From: Alphaproteobacteria bacterium | GTDB lineage: Bacteria; Pseudomonadota; Alphaproteobacteria; Puniceispirillales; Puniceispirillaceae | Length of the DNA stretch: 13,893 nt | Direction: 5' to 3' | Assembly: GCA_011526395.1 (NCBI GenBank) | Contig: WTHW01000208.1 | Coordinates: 1-13,893 of the forward strand | Shown: positions 1 through 7,294 of the stretch, piece after piece | Position numbering within the stretch: position 1 is the first letter of the stretch | How the letters are laid out: every line of letters begins with the position of its first letter | Made by a program: the position numbers and the translations under genes | The notes under the pieces: generated by a model | Seen by the model: only the letters and a program-made list of their open reading frames with translations | Told to the model about the DNA's origin: nothing | The model's database searches: none

Positions 1-728
1 GCTTATTATCACGACTATCCGAAGAGCCGAACGGTATGTCTCTATCAGAGCTTGCCAGAGCGGTTGAGCTGGCACCCTCAACAGCGCACCGCCTGCTGAC
101 AACACTCCAGCTAGAACGCTTCGTCAGGTTCGAAGATAGCCGCTGGCTTGTGGGCGTTCAGGCATTTAATGTCGGCTCATCCTATATGCGCGCACGTGAT
201 GTCTGCTTTATGGCACGTCCTTATTTGCGCATGTTGATGCAAGACACAGGCGAGACAGCAAACCTTGCCCTGATTGAGGATGATGAGCTTGTCTATCTAG
301 CGCAGGTCGAATCATCACAAATGATGCGCGCCCTTGCCAAACCCGGCGTGAAAGCCCCATGGAGCTGTTCTGCTGTGGGCAAGGCATGCCTTGCCTTCAT
401 GAGCCGCCCAGATGCTGAACGCCTTGTTGGCTATCAGGGCGTTGTCCAGATGACAGCCAAATCACATGTCACTGAAAAAAGCTTGTGGGATGATATTGGG
501 CGTGTGCAGGGCCAATATTATGCTTTTGATGATGAAGAGCATTCACCAGGTCTGCGCTGTGTTGCCTCACCTATTTTTGATAATAATGCACAAGTGATTG
601 GCGCACTCTCTATCTCTGGCCCATCGGTTCGTGTCTCACAAGCAAGCATGGTGCAAATCGGCAAAAGCGTCGCGCGCGTCGCACGTGAATTATCAACAGC
701 GCTTGGCGGCACATGGCCAACTGGCTAG
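1..728 (+). CDS. IclR-family transcriptional regulator, 5' end missing
   Basis: A DNA-binding regulator of the IclR family. The reading frame is open from base 3 at the window edge, before the first ATG at 36, and the residues ahead of that ATG (LSRLSEEPNG) continue the family's N-terminal helix-turn-helix. The gene is therefore cut by the window rather than starting at 36. Visible in order are the recognition part of the HTH (SLSELARAVELAPSTAHRLL), a wing (RFEDSRWLVG), and the C-terminal effector-binding domain with the family-typical AVGKACLAF and a late GALSISGPS stretch. About 241 residues are present, against roughly 250-270 in full proteins. IclR proteins bind small metabolites and repress or activate nearby catabolic genes. 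The ligand and targets cannot be told here because the neighbouring genes lie upstream, outside the window. It converges on chaC, sharing the CTAG at 725-728. Confidence 0.9.
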   Translation, partial: LLSRLSEEPNGMSLSELARAVELAPSTAHRLLTTLQLERFVRFEDSRWLVGVQAFNVGSSYMRARDVCFMARPYLRMLMQDTGETANLALIEDDELVYLAQVESSQMMRALAKPGVKAPWSCSAVGKACLAFMSRPDAERLVGYQGVVQMTAKSHVTEKSLWDDIGRVQGQYYAFDDEEHSPGLRCVASPIFDNNAQVIGALSISGPSVRVSQASMVQIGKSVARVARELSTALGGTWPTG

Positions 729-1417
729 CGCGTCTCTGATAACTGCCCCACCAATTTCGATAATTGCGCCATCTGTTTGTCATAAATCCCAACAGAGGCA
801 AGCGCCTCTTGCGTGTTGAGCAGATACTCCTTGCAAGGCCCCACAAACCCAACAGCATCATGAATAATGCGCGCTGTTTTATCTAGCGGCATGGGCGGGG
901 CAAATATCGGACGGTCACGGCGCATCGCAAATGTAAGAGCGCGTAACGGCCCCTCATCTGTTTGGGCTGTCACCCACACAGGCTTATAGCTATCAGCCAT
1001 CATCTCGCGCCGCCATAAGATATCAAGTTCACGAACGGCGATTTTCTTATCAATACGAAACACCATCCCTTTGGTGGAGCCACCCTTATCAAGGCCAAGC
1101 ACAAGACCAGGACAATCTGGCGAGCCGCGCCCGATAGTGGTCCACATACAAAACCGCCTGTGATAGCCATAAATCGTCGCCATTATCTGATGATTGAAAC
1201 TAACCACAGGGTTCCAAATCAGAGACCCATAACCAAAAACCCATAGATCGTCTGCGTAATCATCAGGCACCATCGCGCGCCGTGATGCTAATAACGCCTC
1301 ATCACTTAACACAGCACTGCTATTACCATCGCGCTCTCTGGCAAGTGACATCACATCGCCTCTGGCTAACACATCTCTGTCGATACCAACGCTTTTTGTC
1401 TCAGCCTTACCGCTCAT
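725..1417 (-). CDS. chaC: Gamma-glutamylcyclotransferase, ChaC-like
   Basis: A cytosolic enzyme of the ChaC family, which cleaves the gamma-glutamyl group of glutathione to give 5-oxoproline and Cys-Gly. The 230-residue protein has the substrate-binding loop VFGYGSLIWNP at residues 60-70, followed by HRRFCMWTTIGRGSP, typical of bacterial ChaC. The Glu in RREM (E138) sits where the family's catalytic Glu is expected. Some 55 residues precede the conserved core; the in-frame ATG at 1417 is the first available and I see no strong ribosome site before it, so part of this leader may be untranslated (M23 is an alternative). It lies 7 bases after mscS on the same strand and is likely cotranscribed with it. 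The stop shares four bases with the convergent IclR gene. The family call is firm. The glutathione substrate is inferred from the family. Confidence 0.88.
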   Translation of the reverse strand: MSGKAETKSVGIDRDVLARGDVMSLARERDGNSSAVLSDEALLASRRAMVPDDYADDLWVFGYGSLIWNPVVSFNHQIMATIYGYHRRFCMWTTIGRGSPDCPGLVLGLDKGGSTKGMVFRIDKKIAVRELDILWRREMMADSYKPVWVTAQTDEGPLRALTFAMRRDRPIFAPPMPLDKTARIIHDAVGFVGPCKEYLLNTQEALASVGIYDKQMAQLSKLVGQLSETR

Positions 1418-1424
1418 CTATGTG

Positions 1425-2276
1425 CTAGCTCTTATCAGCCTGATTGGCGAGATGCACCACCTGTTGCGGGAAGGGGATCTCAATCTGATGCGCATCCAAT
1501 GCTGGCTTCAGACGCCTGTTTAAATCCCAGCCAAGTTGGAACAAATCATCATAATCAGCATAAAGGCGCACACGCACATTAATCGCACTATCACTATAAG
1601 AGACAACATGAAACACAGGCGCAGGGTCAGAATAAATACGCTTATCATCCATGATGCTTAACATGGCTTTTTCAACCACATCAAAATCACTGTCATAGCC
1701 AATGCCGATATTCAAATCCATCCGCCTTTTTTGATGCTTGGCATGATTGATGATGGTTGATGACCAAATGGTTGAATTTGGCACGGAAATAAAAACATTA
1801 TCAAATGTATCAATTTTTGTGGTGAATAATCCGATTTCTTTGACAGTGCCTGAAATGCCGTTTGTTTCAATCCAATGGCCTGCCTCAAAAGGGCGCAAAA
1901 TCAACAACATAACGCCAGCCGCCACATTTGATAATGTCCCCTGAAGCGCAAGGCCAATCGCGATGCCAGCTGCACCTAAAACAGCGATGATGGATGTTGT
2001 CTGAACACCAAATTGCCCCAACATGACCACGATGGTGACAATGATAATGGCATAGCGCACAACAGACGCTGCCACTGGCACTAATGTTTTATCAATGCGC
2101 GAGATGCGTGTTAAGGCTGTGCGGATAAAGCGGCCCATGCGCCCAGCGATAAATAACCCGATGATCAGTGTCGCCACGCCGCCTGTCAGCGACAGCGCGC
2201 TATCAATCATACCGCTCATAAATTCTGGCGAGGCGATGTAATTTTCAACAAGTATCGAAAGGGCGCTTGGTTCCAT
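1425..2276 (-). CDS. mscS: Small-conductance mechanosensitive channel MscS
   Basis: An inner-membrane channel that opens under membrane tension to release solutes on hypo-osmotic shock. At 283 residues it is close to E. coli MscS (286). Segments at about 27-48 and 70-88 look like TM1 and TM2. The pore helix TM3 runs from about 94 to 127 and contains GAAGIAIGLALQGTLSN. By alignment with E. coli from memory, the numbering matches residue for residue: Q112-G113 hinge, G121, and gate positions 105 and 109 (Ile and Leu here, Leu and Leu in E. coli). The cytosolic part shows FISVPNSTIWSSTIIN, GIGYDSD, and the C-terminal barrel strand IEIPFPQ. Start at 2276 is supported by AGGAGA 8 bases upstream. 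It is the first gene of a minus-strand pair with chaC. Confidence 0.95.
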   Translation of the reverse strand: MEPSALSILVENYIASPEFMSGMIDSALSLTGGVATLIIGLFIAGRMGRFIRTALTRISRIDKTLVPVAASVVRYAIIIVTIVVMLGQFGVQTTSIIAVLGAAGIAIGLALQGTLSNVAAGVMLLILRPFEAGHWIETNGISGTVKEIGLFTTKIDTFDNVFISVPNSTIWSSTIINHAKHQKRRMDLNIGIGYDSDFDVVEKAMLSIMDDKRIYSDPAPVFHVVSYSDSAINVRVRLYADYDDLFQLGWDLNRRLKPALDAHQIEIPFPQQVVHLANQADKS

Positions 2277-2284
2277 ATCGCCAT

Positions 2285-2290
2285 TCTCCT
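2285..2290 (-). promoter_or_regulatory. Ribosome binding site of mscS
   Basis: The minus strand reads AGGAGA, a strong Shine-Dalgarno match, with 8 bases before the ATG at 2276. It fixes the mscS start. Confidence 0.7.
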
Positions 2291-2308
2291 AACTGATAAT
2301 CAGCCCAT

Positions 2309-2337
2309 AGTATGCCAGCACAGCTATCTTATGCCAA
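2309..2337 (-). promoter_or_regulatory. Candidate sigma70-type promoter for mscS-chaC
   Basis: On the minus strand a TTGGCA box (2332-2337) is separated by 17 bases from CATACT (2309-2314). This would start transcription near 2302 and give a leader of about 26 bases before mscS. The match is moderate and judged by eye only. Confidence 0.4.
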
Positions 2338-2345
2338 TAGTGTCT

Positions 2346-2374
2346 TAGATAGATTGAAATTTTGCCTCTATCTA
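2346..2374. promoter_or_regulatory. 8-bp inverted repeat over the ribF promoter, possible operator
   Basis: The arms TAGATAGA (2346-2353) and TCTATCTA (2367-2374) are perfect reverse complements with a 13-base spacer, so the arm centres are 21 bp apart, two helical turns. The left arm abuts the -35 box and the right arm ends three bases before the -10 box of the candidate ribF promoter. This geometry suits a dimeric repressor site, but the arms are AT-rich and no regulator can be assigned. Confidence 0.35.
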
Positions 2375-2383
2375 GGCTATAAT
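2354..2383 (+). promoter_or_regulatory. Near-consensus sigma70-type promoter for the ribF-mutL run
   Basis: TTGAAA (2354-2359) and a perfect TATAAT (2378-2383) are 18 bases apart. Initiation would be expected near 2390, giving a leader of about 37 bases to the preferred ribF ATG at 2427. It is the best promoter-like sequence I noticed in the window and sits directly upstream of a five-gene compact run, which it probably drives. Confidence 0.65.
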
Positions 2384-2426
2384 TGCGCTCACGAATTATC
2401 AGATGTTTTTTATATGTGATGGCAAG

Positions 2427-3398
2427 ATGGCAAAAGTAATTACATGGCAACGCGGCGCGACAATGGCTGAGGCTTCACCAATGGTTGGGGTCATCGGCAA
2501 TTTTGATGGCGTCCATCTTGGTCATCAGCATTTGATCAACACGGCCAAAGCCTTGGCAGACAAGCTGTCATTGCCACTCGCTATCTTAACCTTCACCCCT
2601 CATCCAAGAGCTTTTTTCAGGCCGCAAGACCCACCCTTCTTGCTGATGGATGAGGTGCAAAAACAGGCCGCCTTATCAGAGGCTGGTGGTGATGTGATCG
2701 TCAATATTGCCTTTGATGGTGCATTGCGTGGCGCCAGCCCTGATGAGTTTGTGAACGAGGTTTTGCGCCCATTACATATCGTGCATCTATTCGCTGGTTC
2801 TGATTTTGCCTTTGGCAAAGCGCGTGCTGGGGATATCAAAACATTGCAAGAGCTTGGCTCTGGATTTGGTATGGATGTCACAGGCGTCGAATTGGCGATA
2901 GATGAACATCACATGGTCATCTCCTCAAGCCGTATCAGAGCCGCCCTGCAATCAGGTCAGGTTGAGCTTGCAAAACAGATGCTTGGGCGCCCACATGTGA
3001 TTTCTGGCACTGTTGCAAAAGGAGACCAACGTGGCCGCACAATTGGATTTCACACAGCCAACATCCCATTTGATGCACAATTACAGCCAGCTTTTGGTGT
3101 CTATGCCATCCATGCAAAGGTGGAAAATGACCCTGCCATTTACCAAGGCGTTGCGAATATCGGTATTCGCCCGACCGTCAATGATAGAGGGGTTTTAGCA
3201 GAAGCGCATCTATTTGATTTTGCCGATGATATCTATGGTAAAAGATTGGAAATCGCGCTACAAGGCTATGTAAGAGCAGAGATGAAATTCCAAGGGCTAG
3301 AGGCTCTAACCAATCAAATTCAAAATGATGTCAAAACAGCATCAGACATGCTAGCAAAAACAGCGAATGCCAAAGTGCAAGGTTTGAAAGATGAGTGA
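2427..3398 (+). CDS. ribF: Bifunctional riboflavin kinase / FAD synthetase RibF
   Basis: Makes FMN from riboflavin and ATP, then FAD from FMN and ATP. The N-terminal nucleotidyltransferase half has GNFDGVHLGH at residues 24-33 (HxGH type) and ISSSRIR at 165-171. The C-terminal kinase half has GTVAKGDQRGRTIGF, then HTAN at 209-212, the Glu of AEAH (E259), and AEMKF near 284-288. The kinase motif is normally PTAN; here the Pro is His (codon CAC at 3051-3053), while the Thr and Asn are kept. The length from ATG 2427 is 323 residues, close to the usual 305-320. This start leaves 23 residues before GNFDG, as in relatives. An upstream in-frame ATG at 2403 would add 8 residues (MFFICDGK) with no clear ribosome site. 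The stop overlaps ileS by 8 bases, suggesting translational coupling. Confidence 0.93.
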   Translation: MAKVITWQRGATMAEASPMVGVIGNFDGVHLGHQHLINTAKALADKLSLPLAILTFTPHPRAFFRPQDPPFLLMDEVQKQAALSEAGGDVIVNIAFDGALRGASPDEFVNEVLRPLHIVHLFAGSDFAFGKARAGDIKTLQELGSGFGMDVTGVELAIDEHHMVISSSRIRAALQSGQVELAKQMLGRPHVISGTVAKGDQRGRTIGFHTANIPFDAQLQPAFGVYAIHAKVENDPAIYQGVANIGIRPTVNDRGVLAEAHLFDFADDIYGKRLEIALQGYVRAEMKFQGLEALTNQIQNDVKTASDMLAKTANAKVQGLKDE

Positions 3399-6207
3399 TA
3401 AATCAACAGCAGATTATAAACAGACTGTTTTCTTGCCACAGACCGATTTTCCAATGCGTGGCGGTCTGCCTAAAAAAGAACCTGAAATTATGCAATATTG
3501 GCAGGATATTGATCTCTATAATGCCTTGCGCAAAGACCGCAAAGGCGCAGAGAAATTCGTCCTTCATGATGGCCCACCTTACGCCAATGGTCAGCTTCAT
3601 ATCGGCCACGCGCTTAACAAGATTTTGAAAGATGTGATTAACAGATCACAATCCATGCTTGGTAAAGATGCCAATTATGTGCCTGGTTGGGATTGTCATG
3701 GCCTGCCTATTGAATGGAAAATCGAAGAACAATACCGCAAAAAAGGTCTTGATAAGGATGAGGTGGATATCACTGAATTCCGCGAAGAGTGCCGCAATTT
3801 TGCCGCTCACTGGCTAGATGTTCAAGCTGAAGAGTTCCAGCGACTTGGCGTTCTTGGTGATTTTGAGACACCTTACAAGACAATGCGTTATGAATCTGAA
3901 TCTCTGATTGCAAAAGAGATTGGCAAGTTTTTGCTGAATGGCGGTCTGTATCGCGGTGCAAAACCTGTGATGTGGTCACCTGTTGAAAAGACAGCGCTGG
4001 CAGAAGCAGAAGTTGAATATGCTGACCATAAATCGACGACTATCTATGCCTGCTTTGAAGTTAAGCAAACAAGCCTTGAGGCCATTAAGGGCGCACGTAT
4101 CGTCATTTGGACAACAACGCCTTGGACAATGCCGGGTAACCGCGCACTTGCCTATGGCAATGATATTGATTATGTCTGCTTTACAGTCAAGTCAGTCGAA
4201 GACGGCTCTCTTGCCAAGGTGGGTGAGCGTTTGATCGTCGCCTCTGATTTGCTGGCTGATACCCTAAAAGCAGCCAAAATCACAGATATTGCAGAAGACC
4301 ATCATTTCAAAGGCCATGAGCTAGAGGGTCTTGTTGCGGCACATCCTCTTGCTGATCATGGCTATGATCATGAGGTGCCAGCCTTTGCAGGTGATTATGT
4401 AACAACAGATCAAGGAACTGGCTTTGTGCATATCGCACCAGGTCACGGCCCAGAAGATTATGATTTGGCGCATATCAAACATGGTGTGCCTGTGCCAGAC
4501 ACAGTAGCTGAAAATGGCGCACTGATGGATCATTTGCCGCTATTTGCTGGTATGCATGTCTTGCGTGATAATCAAAAAATAGCCGAGATGATGGCAGAGC
4601 GCGGCGGCTTGATTGCTATCGGCCAGCTTGTGCATTCCTATCCGCATTCATGGCGCTCAAAAGCCCCTGTGATTTACCGCAACACAGCGCAATGGTTCAT
4701 CTCTATGTCAGAGAATAATTTGCGCGATATTGCGATGTCAGAGATTGAAAAAACAGCCTTCTATCCACCAGCTGGCAAGACGCGCCTCTCATCTATGATT
4801 GCCAATCGTCCTGATTGGTGCCTATCGCGCCAGCGTGCATGGGGTGTGCCAATTCCTGTTTTTGTGAATAAGGCAACAGGCGAGCCATTGCGTGATGAGG
4901 CTGTGGTTGAACGCATTGTAAAATCATTTGCTGATGAAGGTTGTGATATCTGGTTTACCGCAGACCCACAGCGTTTTCTTGGCAATGATTATAACGCAGA
5001 TGAGTATGAGCAGGTCAAAGATATCGCTGATGTGTGGTTTGATTCAGGCTCAACACATGCCTTTGTTTTGGAAGCGCGTGACGATTTGCAATCACCAGCA
5101 GATCTTTATCTTGAAGGCTCTGACCAGCATCGCGGCTGGTTCCATTCATCATTGCTTGAATCATGTGGCACCAGAGGCAGAGCGCCTTATAAAGGTGTGT
5201 TAACACATGGGTTTGTGCTTGATGAGCAGGGACGTAAAATGTCCAAATCATTGGGCAATGTGGTTGTGCCGCAAAAAATCATCCAACAAAATGGCGCTGA
5301 TATTTTGCGCTTATGGGTGGTCTCATCTGATTATTATGATGATTTGCGCATTGGCCAAGAAATCATCAAGCGCCAGACAGATCATTATCGCCGTATTCGT
5401 AACACGCTTCGCTATTTGCTAGGTGCAGTTGATGGGCTTGGCGCTGATGAACAGGTCGCTGTCTCAGATATGCCAGAGCTTGAGCGTTGGGTTTTGCATC
5501 GCTTAACAGAGATTGATGCCATCGTGCGCGAGAAATCATCATCTTATGATTTCCATGGTGTCTTCACCACATTGCATGATTTCTGTAATTCAGATTTGTC
5601 AGCCTTCTATTTTGATGTGCGCAAAGACAGACTTTATTGTGATGACCCACACTCATCTGAGCGCAAAGCGACAAGACAGGTGATGGCACGCTGTTTTGAA
5701 TCTCTTGTGGCATGGATTGCACCAATCTTATGCTTCACTGCCGAAGAGGCATGGCAGGCCTATGCAGGTAATGGTGGCACCTCTATCCATATGAAAACCT
5801 ATATGCCACTCGAAGCATCATGGGCAGATGAGGCGCTGGGCACAAAATGGGCAACCATTCGCAAAATCAGATCATCAGTAACATCTGCGATTGAACAAGC
5901 GCGTAATGACGGCAAAGTTGGCGGCTCATTACAAGCTGTTATCTCTCTTGCAATGCCACAGCAAATGGCAGATTTGCTCAGCGGACAAGATCTCGCAGGT
6001 TTGTTCATCACCTCATCAGCAGAGATGCAGGTAGGTGATGTCCCAGCTGGCGCTTTCACAACAGATGATTTGCCAGAGGTGGGCGTGATTGTAGGACAGG
6101 CAAATGGCGGCAAATGCCAACGTTGCTGGAAAGTCCTTGATGAGGTGAGCGAGGATAAGCCAATTTGTGGGCGCTGTGATGATGTTGTTCAAAAACATCA
6201 CAGCTAA
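3391..6207 (+). CDS. ileS: Isoleucyl-tRNA synthetase
   Basis: A class I synthetase that charges tRNA-Ile and edits misactivated valine. At 938 residues it is the same length as E. coli IleS. Visible in order are HIGH at 70-73 within GPPYANGQLHIGHALNK, the CP1 editing domain (WTTTPWTMPGNRALAY, then GTGFVHIAPGHGPEDY), KMSKS at 616-620, the anticodon-binding helical region, and a C-terminal zinc knuckle with C909, C912, C926 and C929. All catalytic and zinc residues I can check are present, so it is intact and of the ordinary bacterial, zinc-containing type. The start at 3391 lies inside the end of ribF, an 8-base overlap. lspA follows within 14 bases. The order ribF-ileS-lspA is common in proteobacteria. 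Confidence 0.97.
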   Translation: MSDKSTADYKQTVFLPQTDFPMRGGLPKKEPEIMQYWQDIDLYNALRKDRKGAEKFVLHDGPPYANGQLHIGHALNKILKDVINRSQSMLGKDANYVPGWDCHGLPIEWKIEEQYRKKGLDKDEVDITEFREECRNFAAHWLDVQAEEFQRLGVLGDFETPYKTMRYESESLIAKEIGKFLLNGGLYRGAKPVMWSPVEKTALAEAEVEYADHKSTTIYACFEVKQTSLEAIKGARIVIWTTTPWTMPGNRALAYGNDIDYVCFTVKSVEDGSLAKVGERLIVASDLLADTLKAAKITDIAEDHHFKGHELEGLVAAHPLADHGYDHEVPAFAGDYVTTDQGTGFVHIAPGHGPEDYDLAHIKHGVPVPDTVAENGALMDHLPLFAGMHVLRDNQKIAEMMAERGGLIAIGQLVHSYPHSWRSKAPVIYRNTAQWFISMSENNLRDIAMSEIEKTAFYPPAGKTRLSSMIANRPDWCLSRQRAWGVPIPVFVNKATGEPLRDEAVVERIVKSFADEGCDIWFTADPQRFLGNDYNADEYEQVKDIADVWFDSGSTHAFVLEARDDLQSPADLYLEGSDQHRGWFHSSLLESCGTRGRAPYKGVLTHGFVLDEQGRKMSKSLGNVVVPQKIIQQNGADILRLWVVSSDYYDDLRIGQEIIKRQTDHYRRIRNTLRYLLGAVDGLGADEQVAVSDMPELERWVLHRLTEIDAIVREKSSSYDFHGVFTTLHDFCNSDLSAFYFDVRKDRLYCDDPHSSERKATRQVMARCFESLVAWIAPILCFTAEEAWQAYAGNGGTSIHMKTYMPLEASWADEALGTKWATIRKIRSSVTSAIEQARNDGKVGGSLQAVISLAMPQQMADLLSGQDLAGLFITSSAEMQVGDVPAGAFTTDDLPEVGVIVGQANGGKCQRCWKVLDEVSEDKPICGRCDDVVQKHHS

Positions 6208-6221
6208 GGGTGCCTAGCCCC

Positions 6222-6725
6222 ATGATACGGATGCCAGCAAAACAGGATATCAGATTATTTCTTATCTGCTTTGCGCTCATCCTCGTGGCTGATATTGCAA
6301 CCAAACGTGTTATGTTGGATGCGATTTTTGACCCGCCACGTATCATAGCTATTTTGCCCTTTTTGAATTTCGCACCTGTGTGGAATGAGGGCATCAGTTT
6401 TGGCTTTCTTGCCAGTGGCGGTGTATGGACCCAGCATGGCATATCTGTGCTGGCTGTCATTGTCTCATTATGGCTGTTTTTTCAGTTGCCCGATTTACTG
6501 AAATGGCAGAAGATAGGGGCAAGTTTTATCGCTGGTGGTGCGATTGGCAATGCTATAGACAGGCAAATTTACGGCCGCGTTGTGGATTTTGTCGATTTTC
6601 ATCTTGGCACATGGCATTATCCAGCGTTTAATGTCGCAGATTCAGCGATTTTTATCGGTGTGTGCTTATGGATAGCCTCGCTATTCATAGACGCAAAAAG
6701 GAACAAAGAAAAAGGTGAAAGCTAA
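6222..6725 (+). CDS. lspA: Lipoprotein signal peptidase (signal peptidase II)
   Basis: An inner-membrane aspartyl protease that removes signal peptides from prolipoproteins after diacylglyceryl attachment to the Cys. Four hydrophobic segments are visible. The conserved blocks are WNEGISFG, GGAIGNAIDR, GRVVDFVDF (first catalytic Asp, equivalent to E. coli D124) and FNVADSAI (second catalytic Asp, equivalent to D143). From ATG 6222 the protein has 167 residues, a normal length. AAGGG (6206-6210) precedes this ATG by 11 bases; a GTG at 6210, four codons earlier, and an ATG at 6231 are alternatives. It ends flush against the next gene, which encodes a lipoprotein and is thus a probable substrate of this enzyme. 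Confidence 0.94.
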   Translation: MIRMPAKQDIRLFLICFALILVADIATKRVMLDAIFDPPRIIAILPFLNFAPVWNEGISFGFLASGGVWTQHGISVLAVIVSLWLFFQLPDLLKWQKIGASFIAGGAIGNAIDRQIYGRVVDFVDFHLGTWHYPAFNVADSAIFIGVCLWIASLFIDAKRNKEKGES

Positions 6726-7268
6726 ATGATGAAAGCATATAATGCAAAGCTGCCACTCATGGCAGGCGCAGGACTAGCTTTATTGGCTCTTGGTGGCTGT
6801 TCTGATTTCAAACAGGCGATTGGTACGGAAAAATCAACACCTGATGAATTTGAAGTTGTTGTGCGCCCACCTTTATCACTGCCACCTGGTTTCTCATCAC
6901 GTCCAACCGCAAATTCTGTTGCGCAAGAGACTGTGGTCACAACTGCCACGATTTCTGCCACAAGCCAGACCTCACGGTTGCTTGAGGTGCGTCGTGACAC
7001 AATTGATGGCTATGATGATCTCTTTGCCTTTGACTCCGTGCCAGCAGATATCAGAAATCTTGTTGACGAAGAAACAGCAGGCATCTTATTTGAACGCCGC
7101 TTGCCATTCCAAATCGTATTTGGCGGCTTGCCAAATGTAGGCCCTGTTCTAGACCAGATGGAAGAAGATGTGCGTCTTCGTAAAAACCGTCTTGATGGAA
7201 AATTGCCAACACAAGGCGCAACAAAGGCTGTTGATGGCGTTGACGGCACGATAATCTTGCTTGATTAA
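6726..7268 (+). CDS. DUF3035 / BamF-type outer-membrane lipoprotein
   Basis: A 180-residue probable lipoprotein. The N-terminus has a Lys, a hydrophobic stretch at 9-22 and a lipobox LGGC ending at C25, followed by SDF, so it should be lipidated. The mature part has TPDEFEVVVRPPLSLPPGF at about 38-56, the signature I associate with DUF3035. As I recall, that family includes BamF of the alphaproteobacterial outer-membrane beta-barrel assembly machine, and the motif resembles the BamD-binding leader of BamC. The remainder is mostly charged and probably partly disordered, with no enzyme motif. The start at 6726 follows AAAGGTG (6711-6717) by 8 bases; a second ATG is at 6729. There is no gap after lspA and mutL follows 26 bases later. 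The lipoprotein call is strong; the BAM role is inferred from family recall. Confidence 0.82.
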   Translation: MMKAYNAKLPLMAGAGLALLALGGCSDFKQAIGTEKSTPDEFEVVVRPPLSLPPGFSSRPTANSVAQETVVTTATISATSQTSRLLEVRRDTIDGYDDLFAFDSVPADIRNLVDEETAGILFERRLPFQIVFGGLPNVGPVLDQMEEDVRLRKNRLDGKLPTQGATKAVDGVDGTIILLD

Positions 7269-7282
7269 ACAAACCGTTATTT

Positions 7283-7289
7283 AGGGGAG
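7283..7289 (+). promoter_or_regulatory. Strong ribosome binding site of mutL
   Basis: AGGGGAG lies 5 bases before the ATG at 7295. It is much stronger than the other ribosome sites in this run and fixes the mutL start. Confidence 0.7.
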
Positions 7290-7294
7290 TTCAC

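Noticed and set aside
610..861. Small open frames antisense to or out of frame with the annotated genes across the whole window
   Set aside because: They lack family motifs and ribosome sites, and their sequence is explained by the well-supported overlapping genes.
2403..2426. ribF start at ATG 2403
   Set aside because: It lies only about 13 bases after the predicted transcription start with no ribosome site, and the extra eight residues do not match RibF. It is not excluded if the mRNA is nearly leaderless.
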